In this document: positions 33,126 through 50,803 of the stretch, one piece after another
How positions within the stretch are numbered: the stretch's first letter is position 1
How the letters are laid out: every line of letters begins with the position of its first letter
Assembly (NCBI GenBank): GCA_029204225.1
Contig: CM055100.1
Span: 2,133,334 to 2,197,333, forward strand
Direction: 5' to 3'
Source of the DNA: Diphasiastrum complanatum
Lineage: Eukaryota; Streptophyta; Lycopodiopsida; Lycopodiales; Lycopodiaceae
DNA length: 64,000 bases
Notes under the pieces: model-generated
The model's input: the letters and a program-made list of their open reading frames with translations, nothing else
Databases searched by the model: none
What the model was told of the DNA's origin: nothing
Translations under genes and position numbers: made by a program

Positions 33126-33912
33126 TGTCAGAAATGGTGAACTCCTGCAACTTTGTCGCAACACGAACAAGACACGAATGTCGAACGAGAACGATTCGCG
33201 ACAGTCAACGTGTCTTTGACTCAAAGCACGAACGATTCGCGAATCATTCGTGAATCGCAAACACACCTCCAGGACCACAAACCGCAAAAGGGACGCAAAA
33301 CAAAAACTACGAAAAGAACGAAAGCAAACGGGAGATTACGAATCAAACGAAGAAAAATCTTTCGCGTTGTCAGCTGGCAGCTCAACGGGCTTCACGCCCA
33401 GTTGAAACGAGTAGCAATGATGAAGATTAACTAACTAGTTGATTAGCATTAACTAGTCTGGTAATTCGACGTTTAGCTATCTTGTAAACTTCACATAGTG
33501 GAGGTATAAACGATCCTCTCTGTATCATAACAAAGTGATGAGAATACAGAGATCTGTAAGAGACAGAGAGACATGTAGCAAATAGAGTAAGAAAGTAAAG
33601 ACACCATAGTTGTGCATGAAAGTCTGCCAATGAGCAGAACACAGCGTAAGAGTAGAGTGTCAATCCGCCAACGAGCGAGACATTGACGATCTCGCTCCAA
33701 AACCAAACTAACAATATGGTCGTTCTATTTTTGTGTATCTCTTTGTCTTGTACTGCGTGTTTTGATTGCTAGAATAAAATATGTTCTGTGATAAGAGTCG
33801 AGTGTCTGGGATCCTGTAAGGACTTTTGCACGAAAAGATAATTCAAAGAAAGAAAATTGTTCACCAAAAGAAAAGCAGAAAACGAACATGAAATAGTGTC
33901 GCCTCTGCGACA
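33126..33912 (+). repeat. 5' LTR of copia C2 (787 bp)
   Basis: It starts TGTCAGAAATGG and ends CTCTGCGACA immediately before a primer binding site. A TATAAA at 33505-33510 is the likely promoter. Upstream, at 33230-33254, GAA and TTC triplets alternate at 3-2-3-2 base spacing, resembling a heat-shock element. It is the only full-length LTR of family C here. Confidence 0.85.
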
Positions 33913-33925
33913 TGGTATCAGAGCC
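33913..33925 (+). promoter_or_regulatory. primer binding site of copia C2
   Basis: TGGTATCAGAGCC immediately after the LTR, complementary to initiator tRNA-Met. Confidence 0.85.
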
Positions 33926-33977
33926 AACAAGTTATCACTACTGATATCCCAGTAGTGATTCTTCCAGACAACACAAT

Positions 33978-36900
33978 ATGGCTATGACAATCCAGACCAG
34001 AGTAGCAATCAGTCTCGATGGCGCAAATTACAAAATCTAGAAATTCAAAATCAAAACACTCCTGAAGGGCGAAGGCATCTGGTCAGTGACCGAGCTCTCA
34101 GAGGTGCAGCCTCCAGAGGGAGACCCGAGGAGAGCTGAATGGATCAGAAAGGATGAGCGCGCAATGGCGATCATCATTTCATCCATAAATGAAGATCTAC
34201 TCATGCAAATTGAAGACTACGAAAGCAACCATGTAGCGTGGGAAAGATTAAAGCAGAAGTATGAAGTGAGGACTGTAGCTTTAGTCATGCACCTTCACAA
34301 TCAGCTGCAATCAATACGGTGGGATGGCAACCAGTTGGATCAGCACGTTGAGAAGATCAGAACGATCTTCGCTCAACTCGTTGCATCAGGACAAGAGCAC
34401 CAAGTCCCAGCACCACAGCAGCTGATGTACTTCATGAAATCTCTACCGACGTCCTATCAGCCACTGAGAATGCTCATACTGAGTCTACCAGATATGACAT
34501 TCGACAAAACGGTCAGTCTTGTTGCTAATGAGAGACGAAGGAGAGGGAAGCAGTGATCAAGAAAAAGCTCTCTTCATGAAAGGAAAGAAGAAGAACAAAA
34601 ACAAGCCAAGATTTGAAAAGACGAAGTCCTCGAATCAACAATCTTCTTCCTGCGATCATTGCCACAAACCAAGCCATACGGCCAACAAATGATGGGTTCA
34701 ATCCAACAATACCTTGCATGCACTGCAAGAAGAGAGGGCATTCTGCATACGACTGCAGATTCAACCCAAAAAGAAAAAGCAAGGCTGAAAAGGCAAACGT
34801 TGTAGAGTCACCTAAAGATACAGAAAGAGGTGACGAAGCTTTCACGATACTCGATGAAACTTCGACAAGCTACTCCAAACATGACTACGATGTGGTCATT
34901 GATTCAGGAACAACATCTCACATAGCCTGCAACAAGAAGATCTTGATCAACTTTCGCGAACTCGAAAACGACAGAGCGATGATTCTAGGCGATGGAAGCA
35001 GACACGATGTCAAGGGCATCGGCTCTCTACAGCTACGAACACTGTCAGGCCAAGCAGAGCTGCCAGGAGCACTCTAGGTGCCCTCACTCAGAAAGGATCT
35101 GCTATCTGTCTCCAAGATGGCAGATCTAGGCATTCAAGTTTTGTTCGATGACAACACTTGCCGTATGATCGATAAGACAACAAACAAGTTGCTGATGGTC
35201 GGATGCAGAGAAGGAAACCTCTACCAGGCCAAAATAATCAGCAACTCTGATAGCATATTAAATGCTTCAGAAAACGAAGATCAACTCTGGCATAGGAGAA
35301 TGTATCATCTGAACATGCGGAGCCTGTACGACATGAGCACAAAGGACATTGTCACATGTCTCAAAATATCAAGGCCCGAGGCTGAGTTCTGCGAAGCTTG
35401 TCAGAAAGGCAAGCAACATTAAAATCTGTTCACGCATGAGGGAAGGAGAGCCAAGGAAGTCCTTGAGCTCATCCACTCTGATGTCTGTGGACCGATGAAA
35501 TCAGATTCGCTCTTAGGTTCGAGATATTTTCTAACTTTCATAGATGATTACAGCCGAATGACCACGATCTACTACTTGAAGAAGAAATCCGAAGTATTTG
35601 ATTCTTTCAAGAAGTTCGTGGCATTCGCAGAGCGACACACCTCAAAAAAGATACAGATTCTTAGATCTGACAATGGAGGTGAATACAAAAGCACAGAATT
35701 CTCAAGATTTTGCGAAGAAAGAGGATTGAATACCAGTTCACTCCTGCATACACACTAGAATACAACGGTGTGGCAGAAAGAAAAAACAGAACGCTAGTCG
35801 AAAGAGCCAGATGCATGCTAGCACATGCTCAATTGCTAGGCCAATTCTGGGCCGAGGCAATAGCTACAGCTGTACACCTGCAGAACAGATCTACAAGGAC
35901 AACGCTGGAGAACAAAATACCATACAAAATGTGGACAGGCAGAAAGCCTGATCTGTCATATGCACGAGTGTTTGGATGTGCAACATACAAGCACATTCCA
36001 AAGGAAAAGAAAAACAAGATCGACGACAAATCCGAGCAAACAATCATGGTCAGCTACTCGAACGGAACACATGTGTACAGACTCTACGATCCAACCACGA
36101 AGAAGGTTGTTTCGAGCAGAGATGTAAAGTTCAACGAGTCCACATTCTCTGGACTGAAAGACAAAAGAGGCCATGAGATCTTCACACTGTTGCCTATTCA
36201 AGAGGGAGATCAAGGACAGACATGAAATCAGAATGTAGGACCCCAGACTCCAGAGCAGCAGGAAACAGAGGATCGACCCCACGAACAAGAAATGTTCGAG
36301 CAGCGACCAAACAAACCTCGAAGGTCAACAAGACAAAGAAGACCTCCATACCGCTATTCTGACAATATTCAATAGAGCGAAGACACGCAGTTCGAGTACT
36401 GTAGCTTCACAGAAGAGCCAGCAACATACCAAGAAGCTATCTAGAGTCCAGAGGGAGAATTTTGGAAACAAGCAATGTGAGAGGAGATCGAGTCGATGAG
36501 GCGAAACGAGGCATGGACATTAGAGCCACTGCCAGAAAACAAAAAAATAATCAACTGCAAGTGGGTGTACAAGAAAAAGCTGAAATCAGATGGCACCATT
36601 GGCCGCTACAAAGCAAGGCTTGTCGCAAAGGGCTACACGAAGAGATATGGTGTTGACTATTTCGACACATATTCGCCCATGGTCAAGATGACAAGCATAA
36701 GGCTACTCCTTGCATACGCCACACAGTACAATCTGGAAATTCACCAGATTGACGTGAAAATAGCCTTTCTCCATGGAGATCTAGAGGAGGAAGTTTTCAT
36801 GAAGCAACCTGAAGGTAATGAAGACCCCGACAATAAACAATATGTCTGTCGATTGCAGAGATGCATCTATGATCTAAAACAAGCATCACGAGCCTGGTAC

Positions 36901-37164
36901 AAAAAGCTTGATGGTCTTCTGAAGTCTCTAGACTTCAATCCTACTCAACCAGACTGTAATGTCTACATCAAAAGAGTAGAAAAGGATTTTGTGATACTAA
37001 CCATTTTCGTGGATGATTCGCTGATGATAGGAAATTCCTTGATGTTGATCAAAGACATGAAGAGTCAGATTTATGAAATCTACGAAATCACAGATCTTGG
37101 AGAAGCAACAAAATGCCTAGGGCTGGAGATCAAATGCCTAGGTGGACCTCAAATATGCAAATTA
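33978..37164 (+). pseudogene. copia C2 gag-pol, truncated in RT
   Basis: Gag starts at ATG 33978 and has TAG at 34038-34040 where Trp is expected (NYKI-stop-KFKIK). It is open from there to 34556. Two zinc knuckles follow in another frame (CDHCHKPSHTANK, broken by a stop, and CMHCKKRGHSAYDC). The protease keeps DSGTTSH near 34905. Integrase has LWHRRMYHLNMRSL to CEACQKGK, FIDDYSRMTTIYYL, SDNGGEYKS and, after a one-base shift near 35715, NGVAERKNRTLVERAR. RT runs from about 36496 with an unusual FVDDSLMIGNS active-site block at about 37009. It ends near 37130-37164 by a TC-rich tract, without RNase H or 3' LTR. Confidence 0.85.
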
Positions 37165-37178
37165 TAGGAAGGAGGAAA

Positions 37179-42720
<5,542 letters not shown>

Positions 42721-43000
42721 AGTTTGAAGATGACCGTTGCCAGTTTTGAACATGGGTAACCGCAGGTATAACTTCCCTACAGAACTCTCTTGGAAGTTGG
42801 GCTGGTCTCATACATACATACAGAAGGACGCTACTTGGGGGGCTTGGGATGGGTGGATTTCATGCATTCAAATTTTAGGCTCCCATTACTTAATGCTTAC
42901 CACATGAATACAAGTGCTCTCCTCCTCTCACATGATGCTCCACCGGGCTGAGCCTTGAGGTTATAGCTGGTTCCAGGTGGGGCAATGAAATTCTTATGAG

Positions 43001-43160
43001 CTTTTATTCGACTTGGTGCATTGTCGAGTCGGACTGCTTATGCCCATGCTAGGTGTGTTCCTAACCATTGTCGAGTTGAGCAACTTACGCCCATGCCAAC
43101 GTTTATTCGACCTGGTGTATTCCTAACCATTGTCGAGGTGGGAAGCTTAGGCCCAGGCCA
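43001..43160. repeat. imperfect tandem repeat around CCATTGTCGAG
   Basis: About three diverged units share TTTATTCGAC(C/T)TGGTG, TTCCTAACCATTGTCGAG and a GGCCCA or CGCCCATGCC end. No coding sense. Confidence 0.65.
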
Positions 43161-44299
43161 ATATGCTAGTTTTGGATCTCCACAAGTCGGCGGAGAGACG
43201 ACTAGCAAGTGATCTAGCCAAAACCTTTGTTACATGTCATAACAATGGCCGATAGAACTGCGCATTGCTCCTACAGTGGCCAAGAACAATTCACCAGGTT
43301 AGAAAATGGGTGAAGTACATTTGCAAAGTTTGAAAACATGTGGTGAAGTCAATTCTTGAGAACAGGTGATGGGTTAACATGTGAAGCGGCTCTTAGTCTA
43401 TTGGGTTTTAGTTAAATATGGTTAAGACCAGTACCAATAAGTGCACTATAAGTAAGGAAAACAGACATGGAGACCAAATAGGGCGTCAAACCTCCATAGC
43501 TCCATTTATGTTTGCTTCTCCATGCTTCGAGACCGTCCTTACTTTGTTGATTCCCCTGTAGAGATGGAGATAGATCGTTAGGTGCCCAAGCTGATAAAAC
43601 TTGCATTTTAGGACCTTGAAAGGATCTACAAAGATCTACATGCATGTGAGGTTGCCACTATCAAAGCTATGTTTGTCAAACTCAAATTTTAGATGACAAT
43701 GTAACTAGCTTTGCATCTTGGCAAGAGCTCATGTACACAAGAGAGATTATTCATCAAAATCAAACACATATAAAGTACAAATGTAAAAAAACTAAGTTTC
43801 ATCATTATAAAATGAGAATACAAAGGTTTTTAGAGAGAGAGAAAGACCAAGCTCAAGGGTTTCTCAACAAGCAAATTTTGATTCAAGATTTATCATCTCC
43901 CAAAAGTTTGTGTTCAATGGAATCTCTCAAACATATAGTGGTACTTCGAGTTCCTACTCTAATTAGCACGTGGTGACTCTTGAAACATCATTGGGCCCCT
44001 CATTATGAACCTCTAAATGTGATTGGACCTCATACTCCAATGAGATGAGAATGTTGGATTGAGGTGCACCACTTGCATTTTTGCATCCCTACAAACTAGG
44101 ACATGTGTCAACGCCTCATAGAACTCGAGGTAGAGATCATCAAATCTATGCCAAATCAAGTTAAAGATATGTAAAAACATGGATGGAGGTCCAACCTTAT
44201 GATGACATCTAACATGAAAATTAACTAGATCGCTTTTATCTACTTTCACACTCCTCTTTAAAAGAGAGCTAGTTAAGTAACATTATACACCATAGATCT
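43161..44299. other. intergenic, no supported gene
   Basis: Only short frames without family motifs. No repeat termini were recognised. Confidence 0.4.
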
Positions 44300-44515
44300 A
44301 CTAACAACTCCTAGAGCTGATCTATACTTGATAAAAATGAGCCTTAAGCAAAGGCTTAGTAAGAAGATCAGCCACACAACATGATGTATCCACATGCTCC
44401 GAAATGATGTCTTTTGCTTAAACTTTCTCCCTCACGAAATGATGTGCCACCTCAATGTGCTTACTCCTTGCATGAAACATAGGATTTAAAGCAAGGCGCC
44501 TAATCCAACTTAATA
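44300..44515 (-). pseudogene. copia RNase H C-terminal scrap
   Basis: The minus strand reads NPMFHARSKHIEVAHHFVREKV, a stop, then VADLLTKPLLKAHFYQV, which is the C-terminal end of a copia RNase H. A few hundred bases downstream on that strand should hold its 3' LTR, but I could not define it. Confidence 0.7.
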
Positions 44516-45099
44516 GCGATAATAATGAAATTAAAGCTAGAAGCAAGAAAAGTACAAAGCATTCATGATAACATATCCACAAGAAGCAAAAGACATGAGG
44601 ATCTCCATAGAATCACATTAGAAATGAGCAAATGATTACAACTTAGACATGAAAAAGGGCATGGATTCATGTAGATAAGGCACATGAGGCCTAGCAATGA
44701 AAATCCCAAAGCTCAAATTCACAAGAGGAAGCTTAGTAGTTAGAACTCTGCTTTGCAAGTGAGCCAAAAGATCCGTAAATTGAGGTTGTTTGCCTACTTA
44801 TAGACAAAGTCCCTATCTTAAGTAAACATAACTATCATGAGGGATATCCACATCAATCTTGTTATCATGAAATTCATTATGAACTTCAATTCTACCTTGT
44901 GATTTAGTATTTCTTTCTTTATTTCTCTTTGGCATATTCGATTATTCATATAATTACGGAGTAAAAAAAATAATACGAACAACCCCTACAAACTACCCCC
45001 CTCAATCTAGTCATTTGATATCCAAACCATGTTAGAATGCTATAAGGGGGCACAAAAGATGACCACATACCAGTAAACTTTGATGTTGACAATTTTCAA
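44516..45099. other. unassigned AT-rich spacer
   Basis: No gene or repeat boundary recognised. Confidence 0.4.
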
Positions 45100-46085
45100 G
45101 AATTTATCCAAGAAGGTACTGAAACACCATATGACCCTTTCCTTTGGGATGAAATGTTACCCTTATTTTTGCCACATATCCTACAGATTTCATCTATGTT
45201 TGAGTGCAATGGACAAGTAAAAGAAAGGTTTCCATTTTAGTATAGGGAGATCAAGAATCAATCTTACGGAGCTACTCAACATATGACCAATCATCATGAA
45301 CATTTTCATTCATATACGCCTTATACTACAAAGAAATTCGTTCATCTCGGCGGTGATATACACGCACTATCAATGGTGAATGCACTATAGAACTTGAAGT
45401 TTCAACATGACCAATTCAAGTTACTATCAAATGTTTTGTATGTACCTAAACTTTTGACAAATCTGTTATCAGTAAGTAGAATTATTTATTTAGATCATAG
45501 GGTAGAATTTGAATTTGATCAATGTCGAATTGTTGATATGATGAATAAGATCCTTGCACTTGGAAAGAGACATGGATACTTATATAGACTGATTCATTGT
45601 GGTTCTAACACAAGTCAAGCTTTGAGTATTTTTGTTCTAGTTAATAAAGCATTACTTTGACACCGTAGATACTTGAATTATACTTCCATATCAAACATGT
45701 TTAGACAGTTCTAGTTCTTGATCTCGATTACCTAAAAGTCGATCTCCATATCTATTATAGTTGCATCGTCGAAAAGCAAATCAGGATTACATTTAGATCA
45801 AGTCATGAGCATGCAACAAAAGATGTTCTAGATGTTGTTCATTCATATATATGTGGTCCAATTCAAACATTATCATTGCTTGGTGTAAAATACTTTTTCA
45901 TTAACGAATTTTTGAGAAGAACAGCTGTTTTTTTCATTACGCATAAATTGGAGAATCTCAACGTCTTTAGACAATTCAAGGAGCATGTAGAACTCGAAAC
46001 TAGTAAAAGATTCAAAGCAACCGAATTCAAGGAGTATTGTCTTAGCAAAGGCATTAAGCAGCATTATATTACTTCTTATTATAAG
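45100..46085 (+). pseudogene. copia protease/integrase relic
   Basis: Bases 45394-45660 read the segment between protease and integrase (LLSNVLYVPKLLTNLLSVSR, then FEFDQCRIVD). 45876-46085 reads an integrase core piece (GVKYFFINEF, LENLNVFRQFKEHVE, FKEYCLSKGIKQ). Stops and deletions break it. Similarity to 60480-61260 (ECDQCKVVDRTGKILALEK) places both in one family. Confidence 0.65.
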
Positions 46086-46272
46086 GGAAGCTCCTTAGAT
46101 CCTGCTTACAAATCCCAAACACAAAGGATAACACACTATGGAGAAACCATCCAACAAAGTAGAAGCATCCAATCAATCTCTAGAAGCCTCACCCCCAAGC
46201 CAAGGAACAAGAAGCATGAATGTAGAGTGAGAACCTGGCAATGAATCAAGAACCATGATGAGGAGTAAGGCG

Positions 46273-47683
46273 TGTGAAAAAGCAAAAATAAGCTTGGTAG
46301 AGGCCAAAAATCTTGTATATAGATTAACACACATGTGTGGAGCCTGTTCCCACGTGTGAAAATAGTGTGCTTGTCATGTACCATAATCATATAGGTTGTG
46401 CATATGATTTAATTCAAGTTCTAGTGGCTAAAAAGGCCAAAAACTAGTTTTCTAGACATATGACACATGGCATCAATCTATTGATTGCATGAGCCACATC
46501 CTTTGCTTAGGTGTCATATCACATGTGTAGAGGACAGCTCACATGTGTGGAATAAGCTGAAGTAGGCAAATTTTGACTTCTAGAAGATTTCCAAGTAGAT
46601 CTCCATATAGAATGAAAATGGACCAAAAGTGCTCAAAATAGAAGGTTTTGTCCAAGTGTCAGTTTTACATGATGAATCATCATATGACAAAGCACATTCA
46701 CACATGTGGGATCAGAGGGACAGGAGCTCCCACTTATTGTATATATAGAGCCACATTTGGCCATAATCAGTGGGAGACACCAATCTTGGTTTTGGAAGCA
46801 ATTTTGAGTGATTTTCTCCATTTGTCTACATTTGTTTTGATTGTTTTGAGGTTCTATCAATGTGTACTTGATTTTCAGGTTGGAGTCCGTACTCATACAG
46901 TGTTTCACACATGTGAAACCATAAATTATACTTACCTTCAATTAATGATTGTTCGTGTTAGGATTTTGTGTCTAGAATTGACCCCACAACAAAATGGAGT
47001 GGCTGAAAGCAAGAATAGGACTTTATGTGAAAGTGATAAAGCTAAGTGCTAAATCTTGACAAACCATTTTGGGATCAAGCTTTGGTGTGTGCCAATTTCT
47101 TGTGCAATAGGTGGCCGAGGGCTATTTTGGATGGAAGGACACCTTTTGAGATCTTATTCAAGAGGAGGCCGAGTGTCAACTTTCTAAGAGCTTTTGGATG
47201 CACATGCTATGACAACATTACTCTTGATGATAGGACCAAGGAGGATCCATCTTCAAGAAGAGGTATTTTTGTTGGATATAGTGAGGTGAGTTTCGCCTAC
47301 AAGGTTTACATTCCTTCTACTAGCAAAGTGATTATCGGTAGAGATGTCATTTTTTATGAGGAAACATTCCAAAAGTGTCTTCAAGCATGATTGATGGTAG
47401 TGTGGATGGATCTAACATTCTTGATGTTGATGAAAAGGATCATACTTGGATGGTGATGATGATGGACCTTCATCAAGTCAAAAGCCAAGGAGAACAACAA
47501 GGGAAAGACAAGTACCTTCAAGGCTCACATATGATCAAAGGGTAAGCAAGTAGTTTTTGGAAATTATGTTGCTTTACTATCTCTTAATCTGAAGTAGATT
47601 GATAGATCAAGTAATCTGACAACCAATCCCTCTTGAAGATCAGATTAGGATCCACTCTTGGTCCTTTTTGTACTTTTTCCACA
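46273..47683 (+). repeat. 5' LTR of element E, split by an integrase scrap
   Basis: The LTR sequence runs 46273-46980 and 47582-47683. TATATATAG at 46740-46748 is a likely promoter. Five CACATGTG palindromes begin at 46330, 46520, 46540, 46701 and 46908, and a CACGTG lies at 46351, all in or near the presumed U3. The intact 3' LTR is 822 bp. Confidence 0.85.
46981..47581 (+). pseudogene. copia integrase segment inside the E 5' LTR
   Basis: This 601-bp insert reads a late copia integrase segment (PQQNGVAESKNRTLCE, CNRWPRAILDGRTPFEILF, RAFGCTCYD, RGIFVGYSEVSFAYKVY) and part of the integrase-RT linker, with a frame change near 47040. It replaces about 12 bp present in the 3' LTR. No duplication or terminal repeat surrounds it, so it looks like filler or template switching rather than a transposon insertion. 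Confidence 0.8.
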
Positions 47684-49283
47684 TGGTATCAGAGCCAAGT
47701 ACAAGAGTTTTTGTTGAAATTGATAGGGTTAATCCAAATCAAAGCCAAAATTAGCAGTATTTTGGAAACTAGTCAAATTTTGTGTAGCGAGTTGGATTTG
47801 ATAGTTGTCCTCAAAATTTTTGGTCCAGATCTTGTTGTGGGCTGTAGGAACCCTTTTCACACGTGTGAGGCCGTACAGATCTGGTTTTGGCTGAGAAAAT
47901 TCAAAAATTTATACAATTTGACTCACGCACCCAATTTGAGAGATTTTTGGTGCAAAATCAAGCATTTCTATAGAGAATCTAATCCCTTGATTAGTTCTTG
48001 GATTAGATTAGCCAAAAATTTAAAATTGAAGCTTGAATTAGGTGCATTGATTGATCTTCTCTGATTTTTTGAGTGTATGTTGAAGTTGAGAGAGATTTTG
48101 CCAGAAATCATAGATTAAGGAGTAATATGCAAGGTGAGAGGATGAAATCCATTGTACCATCACTCTAGATTTGTTCAAGAGTGATAGGGTCAAGTTTAGA
48201 AGCATGAATTTGCTAGAAAACATCTTTGGATCTGTCCTCCAAGTGAAACCTTTGAGAGTTTCTAGTGCATATAGAGCGTCTATGCAAATCTTTTGTAGAA
48301 TTTGACATAGATTGGCTTAAATTGAGAGTTCTAGAAAAGAGATTGAGATCCAAGTCACATTGTTCAACCCTACTCAATTTGTTTTAGTGATTGTAAGGTT
48401 TGAAAAGAGTCATTAAGGTGTCTATGGCAAATGTGTAGAGAGAGATCCAATTTTCTAAGAGTTCCTTCCTTTGTAGAGGGCAAGATCTAGAAGCTCATTA
48501 TGTGTTGTTATTGGTGGAGAGTTTGTCTCTTCCTAGGTGATCAAATCTTTCTAAGTGGCATTAGCTCTTTGAAGCACAATATCTTATTGAGAAAAATTAC
48601 AACTTTTGATTTTGAATTTCATTCCAAGTTTTTACAGGTAGAGTAATTGGTGGAATCCAATAGGGGTGATTGAATCAATTTATTGAGCAAAAATTGACAT
48701 AGTATGTACGAAACTCAAATTAGTTCTATTCAACTTTCTTTGTGAGAGTGTGAGGGTCAATTTGAGATCCCATTGGATGTCTAGAATGAGGAGGAGTCCA
48801 TATTTGAGTATTCATGCATGGTTGAGATCTTTGTGAATCTCTAGTTGTCTAATTTTTTAAGCTTTGTGAAAAATTGGTGGTATAGTTTGTTGTCAAATCA
48901 AATCAAATTCATTCTAAATCTCAAGTGTGAGATTATTTGGGTCAAGAGTGAGTCCAAAAGAAGTGATTAAGTTTGATTTTCATGTATTTGAAACAAAACC
49001 CATCTTTTGTTCAAGAATCTCAAGTGTTGAGAGAACTAGTCAAGTGAAAAGGAAAATCTAGGTGTCAAATCTTTTTCATATTCATTTCAACTATCAAAAG
49101 AAATAGTCATTGGTATTTGATGAGTCCAATATCAGATTGGATCTGATTTCTTTCGTGATTTGATTCAAAGATTGTGTGCTTTTGTCTAAGTGATCAAAGC
49201 AAAGTTTCCAAGTGACTAGTCATTAGTGTGAAGATTGATTCTTAGGTTTGTGAGCTAGATCTTTTGTAGATCATTCTAGATTA

Positions 49284-49936
49284 TTGAAGATGTTCAAATC
49301 TAGTCTCTTGAAAGTCACAAATTACATTTGTAGAATCATATCACAGGTTTTTATTCACATGGCATCAATAGGTGGCATCCTATTGAAGGAAAGAAAGGAT
49401 CCTAAGTACAACCTTTGTGGCAAGAGAGGATATATTTTCTCAAGATGCTACAAAAGAAGACCAATCCATCCAAGGAGAACCAAAGCAAGGGGGCCGAGGT
49501 GAAGGATGGAGCTTCAAGTTTGAAATGCAAATACAAGAAGGACAAGTCCAAGGGAAGGTGTTTCCTTTGTGGAAAGGTGAATGAGGCTTGGAGTCTCACA
49601 AGGACTTGCAAGATTTGTCTTCAAGAGTCCATCACATCACATGTCAAATCTTTTGAAAATTTTCATTTGGAAGTGCATTGTTTGGTTCAAGATGCAAAGA
49701 TAGATGTCACTTTCATGAAAGTAACTTGGATTTATTTTGTGTCCTTGGAAAGTATTTTGTTTGGAACTTTAAACAAGTTCAAACTTATTGTTATGATCCA
49801 AGAGAAATCAATCAAGAATAAGGAGCAGCAATCGCAAAATGAAATAGTTTCATTTATGCTATCATGTCAACTTATGAAGAACCATTTTGCTTTGAAGACA
49901 TTTTTGTATCTCAAAGGTAGATTAAGGCAATACTAG
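49284..49936 (+). pseudogene. element E Gag-like relic with Cys knuckles
   Basis: One frame reads YNLCGKRGYIFSRCYKRR near 49410-49465, a knuckle in which the first Cys and the His are replaced by Tyr. After a frame change the other frame is open to 49936 and has RCFLCGKVNEAWSLTRTC near 49555. A lysine-rich linker (KKDKSKG) joins them. These resemble nucleocapsid knuckles but are degenerate. No capsid part is clear. Confidence 0.5.
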
Positions 49937-49975
49937 TTGAGTGTGATGCCTTAAAAGATAGCAAAATATGTTTTT

Positions 49976-50803
49976 ATGAAGTCAAGGAAATGGAAATATC
50001 TTCATAATGTAGGATCTTTTGGTTTCAATAAGATCATGAATGATGTATTCAGTCATAAAGATGAAAATTGTAAGTTTTCAATCTTAAAGGCAAGTTGTAA
50101 ACTTCTTATGAGAATAAGTGAAGCATCCAAAGTGGACACTTATATCCATAAGCAAGTAGTTAGCCTTATTGAGATGGAAATGCCTTTTGATTTCAATATT
50201 AGAAAAATCATGCCAAGTTGTGGTGATTTTTGGACTTATGTTTCTAGCATAAGTAATTTTGATAATCATAGGAAGTGCATATTGTGTGGTCATAGTTGTT
50301 GTGATCATTATGAGACATGGAGGTCTCGGATTTCCATCAAGAAGGAGCACCATGAAGAGGATCTTAAAGAATCATCTCAAGGTTCAAGTGTGCCAAGGAT
50401 TGAGGAGGAGAGACCTTCTCAAGTTGTGATTCCAAAAAGAAACTCAAGAAATATGGTTGATTCCATGTGGCTCACATTTCAAGGGAAAGAGGAGCATATC
50501 TCATGTATTATACATCTCATACTTACTTCTCTTATGTCATTTGATAAATCAATTTGCTTTAGTGAGATCATTGCATCTCAAAATTGGAGTAAAGCCATAC
50601 TAGTTGAGTATGAAGTCTCTCTTGAGAACATAGATGATGTTCTTAAAAGGTTGAAATTGATTTTAAATAAATTAGAAAGCAAATGGCTATTTCATCGAAT
50701 GTATGCTCTTAAGTCATGTAAGAGCAAAAGTGATTTGTTCACTCATAGTTTGAAAATTTGTATTGAGGCAAATTGTAAACTCTTTATGAGAGTAAGTGAA
50801 TGA
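49976..50803 (+). CDS. unknown 275-codon frame in element E
   Basis: Not recognised. The frame has a Cys-rich spot (KCILCGHSCCDHYETW, near residue 100) and a basic Ser/Glu-rich middle. A block near the N-terminus (ANCK-like: CKLLMRISEASK, then DTYIHKQVVSLIEME) recurs at the C-terminus (NCKLFMRVSE) and beyond the stop (KDTYLHNEVFSLIG). The DNA repeat is about 675 bp apart. A related phrase also ends the preceding frame. The start at 49976 is simply the first ATG. It may be a relic of a duplicated element-specific gene; nothing shows it is translated. Confidence 0.35.
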   Translation: MKSRKWKYLHNVGSFGFNKIMNDVFSHKDENCKFSILKASCKLLMRISEASKVDTYIHKQVVSLIEMEMPFDFNIRKIMPSCGDFWTYVSSISNFDNHRKCILCGHSCCDHYETWRSRISIKKEHHEEDLKESSQGSSVPRIEEERPSQVVIPKRNSRNMVDSMWLTFQGKEEHISCIIHLILTSLMSFDKSICFSEIIASQNWSKAILVEYEVSLENIDDVLKRLKLILNKLESKWLFHRMYALKSCKSKSDLFTHSLKICIEANCKLFMRVSE

